64,000 bases of DNA from Hyphomicrobium_A sp963726795 (GTDB lineage Bacteria > Pseudomonadota > Alphaproteobacteria > Rhizobiales > Hyphomicrobiaceae), in NCBI GenBank assembly GCA_963726795.1, contig CAVSDD010000008.1:1-64000 (forward strand), written 5' to 3'. Positions within the stretch are counted from its first letter, which is position 1; every line of letters starts with the position of its first letter. The position numbers and the translations under genes were made by a program. Of the stretch, positions 9,881 through 19,856 are shown in pieces. The notes beneath the pieces were generated by a model, which saw nothing but the letters and a program-made list of their open reading frames with translations, made no database searches and was not told the DNA's origin.

Positions 9881-10960
9881 TCAGCCTTTTCTCTTCGCCT
9901 TCGCCTCCCTATCGAGCAGCACGCGCTTGCGCGCAAGGCCCCAATAGTAGCCGGCGAGTGCTCCATCGCGCCGCACGATGCGATGGCACGGTATCGCGAC
10001 GGCGACCGGGTTTGCCGCACACGCCGCCGCCACCGCGCGCACGGCTTTTGGGCGTCCGATGCGCTTGGCGATATCGGTGTAGGTCGCGGTCGATCCCGGC
10101 GCAACGTCGCGTAATGCCGCCCATACGCGCTGCTGGAACGCCGTGCCGCGCATGTCGAGCGGCAGATCGAGCGACGCCGAAGGCGCGTCGATGTAGGCGA
10201 CGACCTTGGCGATCAGCTTGGCGAACGCCTTGTCGCCGGCGGTGAGGATCGCGCGCGGGAACCGCTGGCGCAACTCGCGCTCAAGTTCGGCCCGGTCGTC
10301 GCCGAGCAGGATTGCCGCGATGCCCTTGTCGGTTGCGGCGACGAGCGTGAGCCACAGCGAGCAGCCGGCAACGGCGTAGTGGATGTCCTCCTTGGCGCCG
10401 CCGGATCGGAACTTTGATGGCGTCATGCCGAGCGATTGCTTGGCGTCGGCGTAAAAGCGCCCGCTCGAATTGAACCCGGCGTCGTAGATGGCATCGGTCA
10501 CGGACTTGCTCCTTTGCAGGTTGGCGCGCACGCGCTTGCGGCGATGCGCCTGCGCATAGGCTTTCGGCGTCACGCCGAGGCGCGCCTTGAAGATGCGATG
10601 GAAGTGATAGGGGCTGAGCTCGACGGCGCCGGCGAGTGCTGAGAGGCTTGGCGGCTCGTCCGACGTTTCGATCAGGCGCACGGCCTGCGCGATCTTCGCG
10701 GCGTTGCGCTCATCTATCCCCGACTCGCCCGGTTTGCAGCGCTTGCAGGCGCGAAACCCCGCGGCCTCGGCGTCGGCGCAGGTCGCCAGAAAGCGTACGT
10801 TCTCGCGCTTGGGCCGGCGCGCGGGGCACGACGGCCGGCAATAAATGCCGGTCGTCGTGACGCAGATGTAGAACTCGCCATCGCGGCTGGCGTCGCGGGC
10901 GAGCGATGCCGCCCACCGGTCGGCATCCTTCGCCTTTTGTTTTTCGAGCACGCTGGCCAT
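9881..10960 (-). CDS. ada: Bifunctional DNA methyl-repair protein and regulator Ada
   Basis: 359 residues from ATG 10960, preceded by AAGGAC. The N-terminal zinc domain has all four cysteines (IYCRPSC and CKRC, residues about 40-80); the first is the methylphosphotriester acceptor in Ada. An AraC-type helix-turn-helix domain follows (about 95-180, with LSPYHFHRIFKARLGVTPKAY). The C-terminal O6-alkylguanine transferase domain ends with the acceptor motif IPCHRIVRRDG (about 320-330). All three functional parts are intact, so it should repair alkylated DNA and activate the adaptive response. The amidotransferase gene lies immediately downstream. Confidence 0.95.
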   Translation of the reverse strand: MASVLEKQKAKDADRWAASLARDASRDGEFYICVTTTGIYCRPSCPARRPKRENVRFLATCADAEAAGFRACKRCKPGESGIDERNAAKIAQAVRLIETSDEPPSLSALAGAVELSPYHFHRIFKARLGVTPKAYAQAHRRKRVRANLQRSKSVTDAIYDAGFNSSGRFYADAKQSLGMTPSKFRSGGAKEDIHYAVAGCSLWLTLVAATDKGIAAILLGDDRAELERELRQRFPRAILTAGDKAFAKLIAKVVAYIDAPSASLDLPLDMRGTAFQQRVWAALRDVAPGSTATYTDIAKRIGRPKAVRAVAAACAANPVAVAIPCHRIVRRDGALAGYYWGLARKRVLLDREAKAKRKG

Positions 10961-11072
10961 GCGAGGTCCTTTTCTCGGCTTACAATAGCCTGAGGCGGAA
11001 CTCCCCACACTCCGCTCCTTGCTTTCAAACCGGGGCGGGTGGGCGCTGTAAACCCTCTAGGCTGTAACCGGC

Positions 11073-11399
11073 TCAGCGCCGCCTATTTCGCTGCCTCTGC
11101 TCGATGCCCCGAACCTTGTGCGTCGCCGCTCTCAGCTCTTCCTCGAGCACGATGCGGTCGGCAAGACCGGGATCGCCGACATCCAAGTCGACGATCAGCT
11201 CGCCCAATTCGGTCACGCGCGAGGAGAAGGCTAGCTCGTGACCGCAGAACGAGATCTGCTGATGCGCGACCTCGAGCGTCTTGTTGCGCCCGATGATCGC
11301 CCGCAGCGCGAGCACGGCTGCCTCGGATGTATGCCGCCCGAGCAGGCGGCTCGCGGCATGGGTGGGGAGAAACAGGAAAGGTAGAGCGCTGCGATGCAT
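11073..11399 (-). CDS. Small hypothetical protein
   Basis: 108 residues from ATG 11399, with AAGGAGA six bases upstream. The N-terminus is mildly hydrophobic (SALPFLFLPTHAASRLLG) but a poor signal peptide. The rest is a single helical-looking domain ending in a basic tail (IEQRQRNRRR). No family was recognised. It lies alone between ada and an SRPBCC gene. It is kept as a gene because of its good ribosome binding site; a competing frame in the same place has none. Confidence 0.45.
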   Translation of the reverse strand: MHRSALPFLFLPTHAASRLLGRHTSEAAVLALRAIIGRNKTLEVAHQQISFCGHELAFSSRVTELGELIVDLDVGDPGLADRIVLEEELRAATHKVRGIEQRQRNRRR

Positions 11400-11516
11400 G
11401 TGATCTCCTTCGCATCCTCGCACGCGTGCGGAATTGCACGCGCCGGTGAGGGAAATTGCGAAGTTGAGATCGCTAGCTGCTCATGGGGGTCCTTCTAATC
11501 CGAGGTTTGCCGGGCG

Positions 11517-12071
11517 TCAATTCGGCTGCGGGCTGGCGGCGGTGTTCTGCTCGGCGACGGTCTTGAGCTTGCCGAGCCCGTCCTCGATCTGGTCGCCGAT
11601 CATCTTCTTGCCGTTCATGACGATGCACATCGCCTTCTCGACGAAGTTCTGATGCCCGCTGATCGCCCACGTCACCGCAGTCTTGTTGCCGTCGGGCTTG
11701 AACGTGAACTCGGATTTGTTCGAGCCCTCAAAGGGCCGCGTGAAGTCGACCTTGATCGACACGAGGTCGGTGGGCTTGCTGTCGGTGACCGTCATGCGTC
11801 CTTCGCCGACCTTGTCGTTGCCGGACCAAGTGAAGCCGGCGCCGGTGCCCGCGGGCGCGCCCTCGAAGCCGATCTTGGCGTTGGGATCGAGCTTGGCCCA
11901 CGGCGACCAGCCTTCCCACTTGTGCAGGTCATTGACGTGGCCGAACACGTTTGCGGGCGGCGCGGCGATCGTGGCGGTGCGCTCCACGTTAAAGTGGGAG
12001 GGCTGCAGCGCGACGTAGCCGGCAAATCCGGCGATGGCAACGACAAGCACGATCAGTATTTTCTTGAGCAT
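11517..12071 (-). CDS. Membrane-anchored SRPBCC (START-like) protein
   Basis: 184 residues. An N-terminal transmembrane anchor (ILIVLVVAIAGFAGYVALQ) is followed by a START/Bet v1-like domain beginning FNVERTATIAAPPANVFGHVNDLHKWEGWSPW, the characteristic first strand and helix of the polyketide-cyclase/SRPBCC family. These proteins bind hydrophobic ligands in a deep cavity. The ligand is unknown. The C-terminal helix (GDQIEDGLGKLKTVAEQ) is typical. It is probably monocistronic, downstream of proA. Confidence 0.85.
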   Translation of the reverse strand: MLKKILIVLVVAIAGFAGYVALQPSHFNVERTATIAAPPANVFGHVNDLHKWEGWSPWAKLDPNAKIGFEGAPAGTGAGFTWSGNDKVGEGRMTVTDSKPTDLVSIKVDFTRPFEGSNKSEFTFKPDGNKTAVTWAISGHQNFVEKAMCIVMNGKKMIGDQIEDGLGKLKTVAEQNTAASPQPN

Positions 12072-12192
12072 GGGGGCGTTTCCTAACTGTTCCTGGAAGG
12101 CGTGAAATCACGCCATTTCGGCAGCACGGCGGCAGACCGTGCAGCGTTTTGGCTACTCGAGGATTACTGTTTCTTAGCAGCGACTTGGGCTG

Positions 12193-13485
12193 TCACTTCG
12201 GCCGCGTCTGCCCCGAGCCGCGCACGAGATACTTGAAGGTCGTCAGCTGCTCGACGCCGACCGGACCCCGTGCATGCAACTTACCGGTGGCTATGCCGAT
12301 CTCGGCGCCGAAGCCGAACTCGCCGCCGTCGGCGAACTGCGTCGAGGCGTTATGCAGCACGATCGCTGAATCGACCGCGCGCAGAAAATTCGCCGCCGTT
12401 TGCGCATTGTCCGTGATTATGGCGTCGGTGTGCTGCGTGCCGTACTTGGCGATGTGGTTGATCGCGTCCGCGACGCCATCGACCTCCTTCACCGCGATGA
12501 TCGTGTCGAGATATTCGGTCGCCCAGTCGGCATCGGTCGCGGCCGTGACGCGCGGATCGGCGGCCTGCGTGGCCTTGTCGCCGCGAACCTCGCAGCCGGC
12601 GTCGAGCAGCGCCTTGACGAGCGTCGGCAGGACCTTTTTCGGCGCGCCCTTATCGACGAGCAGCGTCTCGGTGGCGCCGCACACCCCTGTTCGCCGCATC
12701 TTTGCATTCAGCGTCACGTCAACGGCCATCGCGAGATCGGCGTCGCGGTCGACGTAGGTGTGGCAAATGCCTTCCAGGTGCGCGAACACCGGAACGCGCG
12801 CTTCCTTCTGCACGCGCTCGACCAGCCCCTTGCCGCCGCGCGGGACAATCACATCGATCGTGCCGTCGAGTCCGGCCAGTAGGTGGCCGACCGCGGCGCG
12901 GTCGGTGGTGGCGACGAGCTGGATCGCGGCCTCGGGCAACTTGGCAGCCTTGAGGCCTTCGACGAGGCAGGCATGGATCGCGGTGGCGGAGTGATGGCTC
13001 TCGGAGCCGCCGCGCAGGATTGCCGCGTTACCGGATTTGAGCGCCAGCGCGCCCGCATCCGCCGTCACGTTGGGCCGGCTCTCATAGATGATGGCGATGA
13101 CGCCGAGCGGCACGCGCACCCGCTCGAAGTTGAGCCCGTTCGGGCGCGTCCATTCGGCCAATATGGTGCCGACCGGATCGGGCAGCTCGGCGATTTCCTC
13201 AAGCCCCGTGGCAATGGCGTCGATGCGTGTCTCATCCAGCATCAGCCGATCGATGAACGCGTCGGTACGGCCAGCTTCGCTCGCGGTGGCGAGGTCTTTG
13301 GCGTTGGCAGCGAGGATTTTAGCCGTCGATGTGCGCAGGCACGCAGCGGCGGCGCGCAGGGCGGTGTTCTTCGATTCCGTGGAAGCGAGTGCCAGCACAT
13401 GCGCGGCTTCCCGCGCGCGTTGCCCGAGCAGGCGCATCGCCTCATCGGTCGCGTCGGTCTTGTCGATGCGCTCAAGCTTGTTCAC
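12193..13485 (-). CDS. proA: Gamma-glutamyl phosphate reductase (proline biosynthesis)
   Basis: 430 residues, the usual length. It reduces glutamate-5-phosphate to the semialdehyde with NADPH in the second step of proline synthesis. The catalytic cysteine lies in TGVCGATETLLVD. YESRPNVTADAGALALKSGNA, HLEGICHTYVD and IVLHNASTQFADGGEFGFGAEIGI are family signatures. It lies 39 bases downstream of proB, consistent with a proBA operon. In many Hyphomicrobiales nadD follows; here an SRPBCC gene does. Confidence 0.97.
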   Translation of the reverse strand: MNKLERIDKTDATDEAMRLLGQRAREAAHVLALASTESKNTALRAAAACLRTSTAKILAANAKDLATASEAGRTDAFIDRLMLDETRIDAIATGLEEIAELPDPVGTILAEWTRPNGLNFERVRVPLGVIAIIYESRPNVTADAGALALKSGNAAILRGGSESHHSATAIHACLVEGLKAAKLPEAAIQLVATTDRAAVGHLLAGLDGTIDVIVPRGGKGLVERVQKEARVPVFAHLEGICHTYVDRDADLAMAVDVTLNAKMRRTGVCGATETLLVDKGAPKKVLPTLVKALLDAGCEVRGDKATQAADPRVTAATDADWATEYLDTIIAVKEVDGVADAINHIAKYGTQHTDAIITDNAQTAANFLRAVDSAIVLHNASTQFADGGEFGFGAEIGIATGKLHARGPVGVEQLTTFKYLVRGSGQTRPK

Positions 13486-13524
13486 GGTCGTTCCCAGTTA
13501 CGCTCTGTATTTCGTTGGCGACGC

Positions 13525-14697
13525 TCATGACTTCACGAGCGCCATGTCGTCGCGGTGGATCAGCTCATCGCAGCGCGAGACGCCAAGTATCGTAGCGATC
13601 TCGCCGCTCTTCTTGCCGATGATGCGTTCCGCGTCGAGCTTAGCATAAGCAATGAGCCCGCGCCCCAGCTCGCGGCCATCCGCGGCGCGGATGATCACGG
13701 CATCGCCGCGGTCGAACGCACCTTCGATGCGCGCGACGCCGGCCGGGAGCAGGCTTTTACCGGCCGCCAGCGCCTTCTCGGCGCCCGCGTCCACATAAAC
13801 GTGGCCTTTGGGCTCGAGCTGCCCCGCGATCCAGCGCTTCTTTGCCGTCAGCGGATCGGAAGCCGCGAGGAACCACGTGCACGCCGCGCCGTCGCCGATC
13901 GCGCGCAGGGGATGCTCCACCTTGCCGCTGGTGATCACCATGTGCGTGCCGGCGGCGAGCGCGATCTTGGCCGCTTCGATCTTGGTTTTCATGCCGCCTT
14001 TCGACAGCTCGGTGCCGGCATCGCCCGCCATCGCCTCGATCTCCGGCGTGATCTGGGTGACGACATCGAGGCGCTTGGCTCCCGGCGTTGCTCCCGGCGG
14101 CGCGGTGTAGAGGCCGTCGATGTCGGACAAGAGCACGAGGCAGTCGGCCGAGACCATGGAAGCCACGCGCGCCGACAGCCGGTCGTTGTCGCCGTAGCGG
14201 ATCTCGGTGGTCGCCACCGTGTCGTTCTCGTTGACGACGGGAATGGCTTTCAGCTCCAGCAGCGTCTCGATCGTATGGCGCGCATTGAGATAGCGGCGGC
14301 GCTGCTCGGTGTCGCCGAGCGTCAGCAGGATCTGCGCGGCAAGAAACCCGCGGGCGCGCGCAAGCTCCTGATAGGCGTGCGCAAGGCCGATCTGGCCGAC
14401 GGCCGCCGCCGCCTGGCTCTGCTCGAGCTCGAGCGGCCCCTTGGGCAGCTTCAACGCGTGGCGGCCGAGCGCAATCGCGCCGGAGGAGACGAGGATCACC
14501 TGCTTGCCGGCGCTTGCGAGCGCGGCGACGTCGTCCATGAGCGAGGACAGCCACGCTTGCTTGAGCGCGCCGGTCGCCCGGTCGATCAGCAGCGCCGAGC
14601 CGATCTTGACCACGATGCGCCGCGCCTTGGCCCATTCGGGGCGCGCGCGCGACGCGGCGGCGGTCGGTTTGTCAGCTTCCTGGGGCTTGGCGGTCAT
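13525..14697 (-). CDS. proB: Glutamate 5-kinase (proline biosynthesis)
   Basis: 390 residues with an amino-acid-kinase domain (VVKIGSALLID near residue 30, LVSSGAIALG, NENDTVATTEIRYGDNDRLSARVA, GTELSKGGMKTKIEAAKIA) and a C-terminal PUA domain (about 295-385, GDAVIIRAADGRELGRGLIAY). It phosphorylates glutamate in the first, feedback-inhibited step of proline synthesis. A lysine/alanine-rich extension of about 25 residues precedes the core. It is separated from obgE by a c-di-GMP gene and an HdeD gene, which interrupt the order usual in this lineage. Confidence 0.97.
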   Translation of the reverse strand: MTAKPQEADKPTAAASRARPEWAKARRIVVKIGSALLIDRATGALKQAWLSSLMDDVAALASAGKQVILVSSGAIALGRHALKLPKGPLELEQSQAAAAVGQIGLAHAYQELARARGFLAAQILLTLGDTEQRRRYLNARHTIETLLELKAIPVVNENDTVATTEIRYGDNDRLSARVASMVSADCLVLLSDIDGLYTAPPGATPGAKRLDVVTQITPEIEAMAGDAGTELSKGGMKTKIEAAKIALAAGTHMVITSGKVEHPLRAIGDGAACTWFLAASDPLTAKKRWIAGQLEPKGHVYVDAGAEKALAAGKSLLPAGVARIEGAFDRGDAVIIRAADGRELGRGLIAYAKLDAERIIGKKSGEIATILGVSRCDELIHRDDMALVKS

Positions 14698-14807
14698 CGT
14701 TCAACGTGTCCCGGCGCCGGATTTGCCCGGCGCTTCTGCGCAAGCCTGATAGCTCAAGCCGCCGAAGTGCGCCACCGGGCTTCGTTACGCCGCTGAAGCT
14801 TCAGGTC

Positions 14808-15386
14808 TCAGGCGTGCGCGGAGGTGCGGGCTGGGACGTGGCGGACCTCGAGCCCGAGCAGGGTGAGGCTGACGCCTTGCAAGACCAGCACCGCGCCCAC
14901 GATGGTTCCGAGCGTCCACCCGGCCGAGGACGGCAGATCAAACAGCACCAGCAAGCCAGCGACGATCGATAGCACCGCGGAGATGATGAGCCATTTGCGC
15001 CCGGTCCAGTCGGGCAAGCCGCCGCTGACGAGCAGTGAGGTGATGCCCTGGGCGACGAGCGTCACCGCAACGATCATCGTAAGGGAGACGAGGCCGAAGG
15101 TCGGATAGAGGAAGATCATCACGCCGCCGAGAATGAACGCGATGCCGCCCAGCATCTGCCAGATGCGGCCTTCCCAGTTCGCGGTCTTGAACCCGTGGGC
15201 AAGCTGCAGGACGCCGCCGACGACAAGCGCGGCCGCGATCCAGATCTCGGTCGTGAGCGATGCGGTGACGACGCCGAGCGGCGTGGTGAGGATCAGGCCG
15301 CCGAACAAGATCAGCACAAGCCCGAGCGCGAGGAGCCAGCCCCAGCTCTGGTGTAGCCGCTCGCGCAGGTTCATCGTCGCATCCAT
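14808..15386 (-). CDS. HdeD-like six-helix membrane protein
   Basis: About 192 residues from ATG 15386; an ATG four codons downstream is an alternative. Six regularly spaced hydrophobic helices with internal similarity (LALGLVLILFGGLILTTP, IWIAAALVVGGVLQLAHGF, MLGGIAFILGGVMIFLYP, MTIVAVTLVAQGITSLLVSG, LIISAVLSIVAGLLVLFDLP, TIVGAVLVLQGVSLTLLG) match the DUF308/HdeD family. E. coli HdeD is linked to acid resistance at high cell density; the function here is unknown. It sits between proB and a c-di-GMP gene. Confidence 0.85.
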   Translation of the reverse strand: MDATMNLRERLHQSWGWLLALGLVLILFGGLILTTPLGVVTASLTTEIWIAAALVVGGVLQLAHGFKTANWEGRIWQMLGGIAFILGGVMIFLYPTFGLVSLTMIVAVTLVAQGITSLLVSGGLPDWTGRKWLIISAVLSIVAGLLVLFDLPSSAGWTLGTIVGAVLVLQGVSLTLLGLEVRHVPARTSAHA

Positions 15387-15474
15387 GGATCGATCCAATT
15401 TTAATTTTCGCCGCTCTGAAGCGCGATCATCGCGTAGCACACAGCCCGCTATATTTCCCTAACCGGGCTGCGCC

Positions 15475-17710
15475 TCATCGATTTGCATTGCCGACGACCG
15501 TCAGCGTGGGACGGCGCGCGGCGAGAAACTTTCCAAGCTCCGCCGCCGCGAGCGGCCGCGAGAAGAGATAACCCTGCAACTGGTGACAGCCGGAGGCCTC
15601 GAGCCACACGCGCTGCTGCTCGGTCTCGACGCCCTCGGCCGTTATCACCATGCCGAGATCGAGGCCAAGCTGGATGATAGAGGCCAGGATGACGGTGTTT
15701 TCCTGCGATCTGCCGATCTCGTCGATGAAGCCGCGGTCGATCTTGAGTTTGTCGAAGCCGAACTTGCGCAGGTACATGACGCTGGAATAGCCGGAGCCGA
15801 AGTCGTCGAGCGCGACCTTGGCTTTAAGCGCCTGCAGGCCTTTGATCTGCTCGTCCGCGCGCCGCTCGTCGCTGAGCAGCACGCCTTCGGTGACCTCGAT
15901 CTCCAGCCGCTCCGGCGGGAACTGCGACTGGGCGAGCATATCGCGCACCACCGCGACGACATCGCCGTGGTGGATCTGCGCACCCGATATGTTGACGGCA
16001 AGCGTGATCGACGGCCACGCCTGCGCATCGGTCAATGCGCGGTGCATGACGATGTCGCCCATCCGCCCGATGAGGCCCATCTCCTCGGCGAGCGGCACGA
16101 ATACGTCGGGCGGTATTGGGCCGAGCATAGGATCGGTCCAGCGCGCGAGCGCCTCCACTCCCAGAACGCGCTTTCCCGTCGGGTCGACGACCGGCTGGTA
16201 GGCGACGCCGATTGCCTCCTTCATGATTGCGGTGCGCAGCGCGCTTTCCAGTGCACGGCGCCGCGACAACTCGAGGTCCATTTCCGGCGCAAAGTCGATC
16301 GCGAGACCGCCGCCCTCCGATTTGGCCTTGGTCAGTGCCAGCTCGACGCGGCGGACAAGATCATCGTCGCGATCGCCGTCGTGCGGCGCCAGCAGATACC
16401 CGACGGATGCCGTCGCAAAGACGCGCGCCCCACCGGCAATGACGACGGGTTCGGCCAGCGCCGTGACGATGTCGTTGGCAATCTTGGCGACGCGCTCGGC
16501 ATCGATCCAGGGAACGAACGCCATGAACTCATCGCCGCCGGGCCGCACCAGCAACGCGTTCGTGCCGAGCAATTTGCGCAGGCGGTCGGCCATCGCGAGC
16601 AGGACCGCATCGCCGGCGGCGTGGCCGAAGTCGTCGTTGATCCGCTTGAACTGGTCGAGGTCGACCGCAAGGACGCCGAGCGTCGAGCTCCGGGATTTCA
16701 TGTCGTCCAGCAAGCGCTGAAGCTCTTTGACCATCGCCACGCGGTTAGGGAGGCCGGTCAAGGCATCGGTGTTGGCCGCTTGAACGGCTTCCGCCTCGCT
16801 CTCGAGGATCTTGCTTGCCTGCTGGCTGCCCCATCGCACCAGAATGGCTGCAAGCGCTCCCACAAGGCACAGCGCGATTACGAGCCCGAGCGCGATGTCC
16901 TTGATGAAGTCCCAGCCCGGCTGGTCCTTGCGCCAGGCGAGCGTCCCGACCGGGACTGCCCTCGGCCGATTTCACATCGAACGCCGAAAAAATCTTTGGC
17001 GGGGTGGCGGCGATCCAGTGCAGGTCGCTGAACTCGAAATCAGCGCCGAGGCGGCGCGTGAAGTCGGCGTCGAGATATTCGACCGCGACCAGCAGGAAGG
17101 TCGGCATCACGAACGGCTGCGGCGTGGCGTGGTCGGGGACGATCGTCGAGACGACGACCATCGCCGGGTTGCCGCCAATGTTGCGGACGTCGGCGACGGC
17201 ACGGTGCTCGATCGTTTGGCCGTTGCCGAGCACGATTGGCGTGGTCACGACCTGGTAGCGGGGTCCTGCAGCATCCGGTTTGCGTACGGCGGCGACTAGG
17301 TCGCTCCACTGCGAAACGGTAGCGGCGAGTTGCTCTGGAGTGTCGTCGCGTCGCTCGATCCAGCCCCAGATCGGTTTGTTATCGCCAGAGAGAACGTAAA
17401 GGCGGTCGTAGCCGAACAGCTCGTCGAGATAGTTGCCGTAGAATGTGTGGATCCAGTTCTGGTCGAGTGCCCGGGTTTTTTCGTAGGCCTCGTTCCAGAC
17501 CGTCTGCACCCTCAATTCGCGGCCGAGCGAGTTTCCGTGCTGCTCGATGGCGTGCGCGAGCGTTTCGCGCTGGCGTGACAGCGCGATGGTGTCGGATTCG
17601 CGCGCGCCGATTGCGAGCGAGCCCAGCACCACGCATAGCGCCGCTATCGCCAGGAAAAGAATAGGGAGCGTCACGAACGCGGTCGTGCGCTGCTGCCCTT
17701 TCGTCGCCAC
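15475..17710 (-). pseudogene. CHASE4-GGDEF-EAL cyclic-di-GMP protein, frameshifted
   Basis: Two overlapping frames give one protein of about 745 residues. The first (ATG 17710) has a transmembrane helix (residues about 11-33) and a CHASE4-like periplasmic sensor (QHGNSLGRELRVQTVWNEAYE, YDRLYVLSG). The second continues with VGTLAWRKDQPGWDFIKD, a second membrane helix, a GGDEF domain with intact RPGGDEF, and an EAL domain with intact VEALARW, DDFGSGYSS and AEGVETE. The join is at about 16958-16962, at a GGGC/GCCC run, where one missing base restores the reading (SAEG then AVPVGT). Both enzymatic halves look functional, so a sequencing indel is quite possible. Confidence 0.85.
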
Positions 17711-17897
17711 CGGATTTCCGCCTCAGCCCAAATCAGCCTCGCCCCTGATCTATGGGCGGTCGCGCTGAACAACCCGGTAACGGAGAGGCCTTGGCTCTAG
17801 GCGCGGTGAGCACTTTGTTAACGCAATTGGCAAGATGCCTCTGTTCGGCACAAATTGCCGAGAATAACGCTTGCCCGACCGTGTTGCGGCGACGGGA

Positions 17898-18938
17898 TCA
17901 AGGGCGCCAGACTTTGTCTTTTTTCACCGCCGGGGCTGCGGCTTTCTTGCGACCGCGCGTGATCTCGCCGGTTAGTGCGTAGAGCGTCTCTTTCACTCCG
18001 AGACGCGAGACGGCCGAGAGCACGATCGGCTCTTTCCTGGCCGCCTTCTTGAGCGCTGCGATGCGCTCCTTCAGCGTTTTTGCGTCGACCGCATCGCACT
18101 TCGATAAAGCGACGATCTCTTTCTTTTTCTCGAGCCCCTCGCCATACGCTTTCAGCTCCTTGCGCACGGTGCGATAGGCGGTCGCGACGTCCTCTTCGGT
18201 GGCGTCGACCAGATGCAGGAGCACCTTGGTGCGCTCGACGTGTCCGAGGAAGCGGATGCCGACGCCGGCGCCTTCGCTCGCGCCCTCAATCAGTCCAGGA
18301 ATGTCGGCCAGCACAAAATCGGTCTCGCCCGCGCGCACGACGCCGAGATTGGGATGCAGCGTGGTGAAGGGATAGGCGGCGATCTTCGGCTTCGCCGCGC
18401 TGACGATGGCGAGGAACGTCGACTTGCCTGCGTTCGGCAGCCCGACGATGCCGGCATCCGCGATCAGCTTGAGCCGCAGCCAGATGGTCAGCTCCTCGGC
18501 GGGCTGACCGGGGTTGGCGTGGCGCGGAGCCTGATTGGTCGAGGATTTGAAATGCGCGTTGCCAAAGCCCCCGTTCCCGCCCTTGGCGATCAACGCGCGC
18601 TCGCCGATCTTCGACAAATCCGCGAGTAAGGTCTCCTGGTCCTCGGCGAAAATCTGCGTGCCCGGCGGCACCTTGATGATGCAATCGGCACCGTTCGCGC
18701 CTGAGCGGTTCTTGCCCATCCCATTGCCGCCGCTCTTGGCCTTGAAGTGCTGCTGGTAGCGATAGTCGATCAGCGTATTGAGGTTATCGACGCATTCAGC
18801 CCATACCGCGCCGCCGTTGCCGCCGTCACCGCCGTCGGGGCCGCCGAACTCGATGAATTTCTCGCGCCGGAAGCTGATGGAGCCATTGCCGCCGGCTCCC
18901 GAGGCCACGTAGATCTTCGCCTGGTCAAGGAATTTCAT
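17898..18938 (-). CDS. obgE: Obg-family GTPase ObgE/CgtA
   Basis: 346 residues from ATG 18938. The glycine-rich Obg fold (residues 1-158: MKFLDQAKIYVASGAGGNGSISFRREK in pieces) precedes the G domain with GLPNAGKST (P-loop), DIPGLIEGA (switch II) and SKCD (G4). A short basic tail replaces any TGS or OCT domain. ObgE is an essential GTPase of large-subunit ribosome assembly and stringent control. Its start overlaps the stop of the upstream GNAT gene (ATGA), indicating translational coupling, and it lies downstream of rplU and rpmA, the classical arrangement. Confidence 0.96.
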   Translation of the reverse strand: MKFLDQAKIYVASGAGGNGSISFRREKFIEFGGPDGGDGGNGGAVWAECVDNLNTLIDYRYQQHFKAKSGGNGMGKNRSGANGADCIIKVPPGTQIFAEDQETLLADLSKIGERALIAKGGNGGFGNAHFKSSTNQAPRHANPGQPAEELTIWLRLKLIADAGIVGLPNAGKSTFLAIVSAAKPKIAAYPFTTLHPNLGVVRAGETDFVLADIPGLIEGASEGAGVGIRFLGHVERTKVLLHLVDATEEDVATAYRTVRKELKAYGEGLEKKKEIVALSKCDAVDAKTLKERIAALKKAARKEPIVLSAVSRLGVKETLYALTGEITRGRKKAAAPAVKKDKVWRP

Positions 18939-19456
18939 GGCGCGCGCCTGAACAAGCTGGCGAGCAGTGGAGGGCGGCGCACGTAGCGCACGGTGGCAAC
19001 GTCGGTCTTGCGCGCCTCGCACCATTGCGAGCCATTGCCGACGCGCTTGAACCCGAGCTTGGCGATCACGCGCGCGGACGCGGGATTATCCACGAAGTGT
19101 CCGCACGTGAGCCGGCGGAAGCGCCGCAGGCTGAGGCAATACTCGACGAGCGCATTGGCGGCCTCCGTCGCATAGCCGCGCCCCCACCATGGCTTGCCGA
19201 TCCAGTAGCCGATCTCGGCCTGCCCCTTGTCGTCCTCGATGTAGCCAACGGCGCCGATCAGGTCTCCGTCGTGCTCGACGCCGCGCACGAACTCGTCCGT
19301 GCCGAGCGATCCGATCCACAAATCGGCATCGATGAGGGAATAGGGATGGGGAATGCGCGAGGTCATGCGTGCGATGTCCCATTCGCCGGCGAGCGCCGCG
19401 ATACGGCCAGCGTCGGTACCTTGCAGTGCCCTATAGGTCAGTCGCTGCGAGCGCAT
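18935..19456 (-). CDS. GNAT-family N-acetyltransferase (RimJ-like)
   Basis: 173 residues. It begins RLTYRALQGTDAGRIAALAG. The acetyl-CoA site is IGYWIGKPWWGRGYATEAANALVEY, followed by FVDNPASARVIAKLGFKRVG, the pattern of ribosomal-protein or amino-acid N-acetyltransferases. Its stop overlaps the obgE start. The same gene order (rplU, rpmA, GNAT, obgE) recurs in many Hyphomicrobiales, suggesting a translation-related substrate, but the actual target is unknown. Confidence 0.88.
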   Translation of the reverse strand: MRSQRLTYRALQGTDAGRIAALAGEWDIARMTSRIPHPYSLIDADLWIGSLGTDEFVRGVEHDGDLIGAVGYIEDDKGQAEIGYWIGKPWWGRGYATEAANALVEYCLSLRRFRRLTCGHFVDNPASARVIAKLGFKRVGNGSQWCEARKTDVATVRYVRRPPLLASLFRRAP

Positions 19457-19495
19457 GGCGCAATCGCGTTCCTTGTGCCTTCGACCCGGTCAAAC

Positions 19496-19522
19496 AAAAA
19501 GGGGGACGTCGCGGCATCCCCC
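19496..19522 (-). terminator. Rho-independent terminator after rpmA
   Basis: On the minus strand GGGGGA, a ten-base loop and TCCCCC are followed by TTTTTG. It lies about 30 bases beyond the rpmA stop, so the rplU-rpmA transcript probably ends here at least in part, before GNAT-obgE. Confidence 0.7.
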
Positions 19523-19554
19523 TCTTTGAACATCGATTTGGGTTGCCCGGCGGA

Positions 19555-19827
19555 TTACTTCTCGGCGGACGCTTCCCCGCTGCGAACGGAAACGTAAACG
19601 CGCCCATTCCGCTTGGTCGCAAATTCGACCGCGCCCTCGACGATCGCGAAGATCGTGTGATCGGAGCCCATGCCGACGCCGAAGCCCGGGTGCCACTGCG
19701 TTCCGCGCTGACGCACCAGGATGTTGCCGGGGATGACGCGCTCGCCGCCGTACCGCTTCACACCCAAGCGTTTTGAATGGGAGTCGCGGCCGTTCTTGGT
19801 TGAGCCGCCAGCTTTCTTTTGTGCCAT
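19555..19827 (-). CDS. rpmA: 50S ribosomal protein L27
   Basis: 90 residues, a normal length. The sequence is canonical: MAQKKAGGSTKNGRDSHSKRLG, GNILVRQRGT, GVGMGSDHTIFA. The N-terminal tail, which reaches the peptidyl-transferase centre in the ribosome, is intact, with no Firmicutes-type cleavable extension. It lies 29 bases after rplU. Confidence 0.98.
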   Translation of the reverse strand: MAQKKAGGSTKNGRDSHSKRLGVKRYGGERVIPGNILVRQRGTQWHPGFGVGMGSDHTIFAIVEGAVEFATKRNGRVYVSVRSGEASAEK

Positions 19828-19856
19828 TGGTCTAGTCCTTACTTACGGCTGCCGCT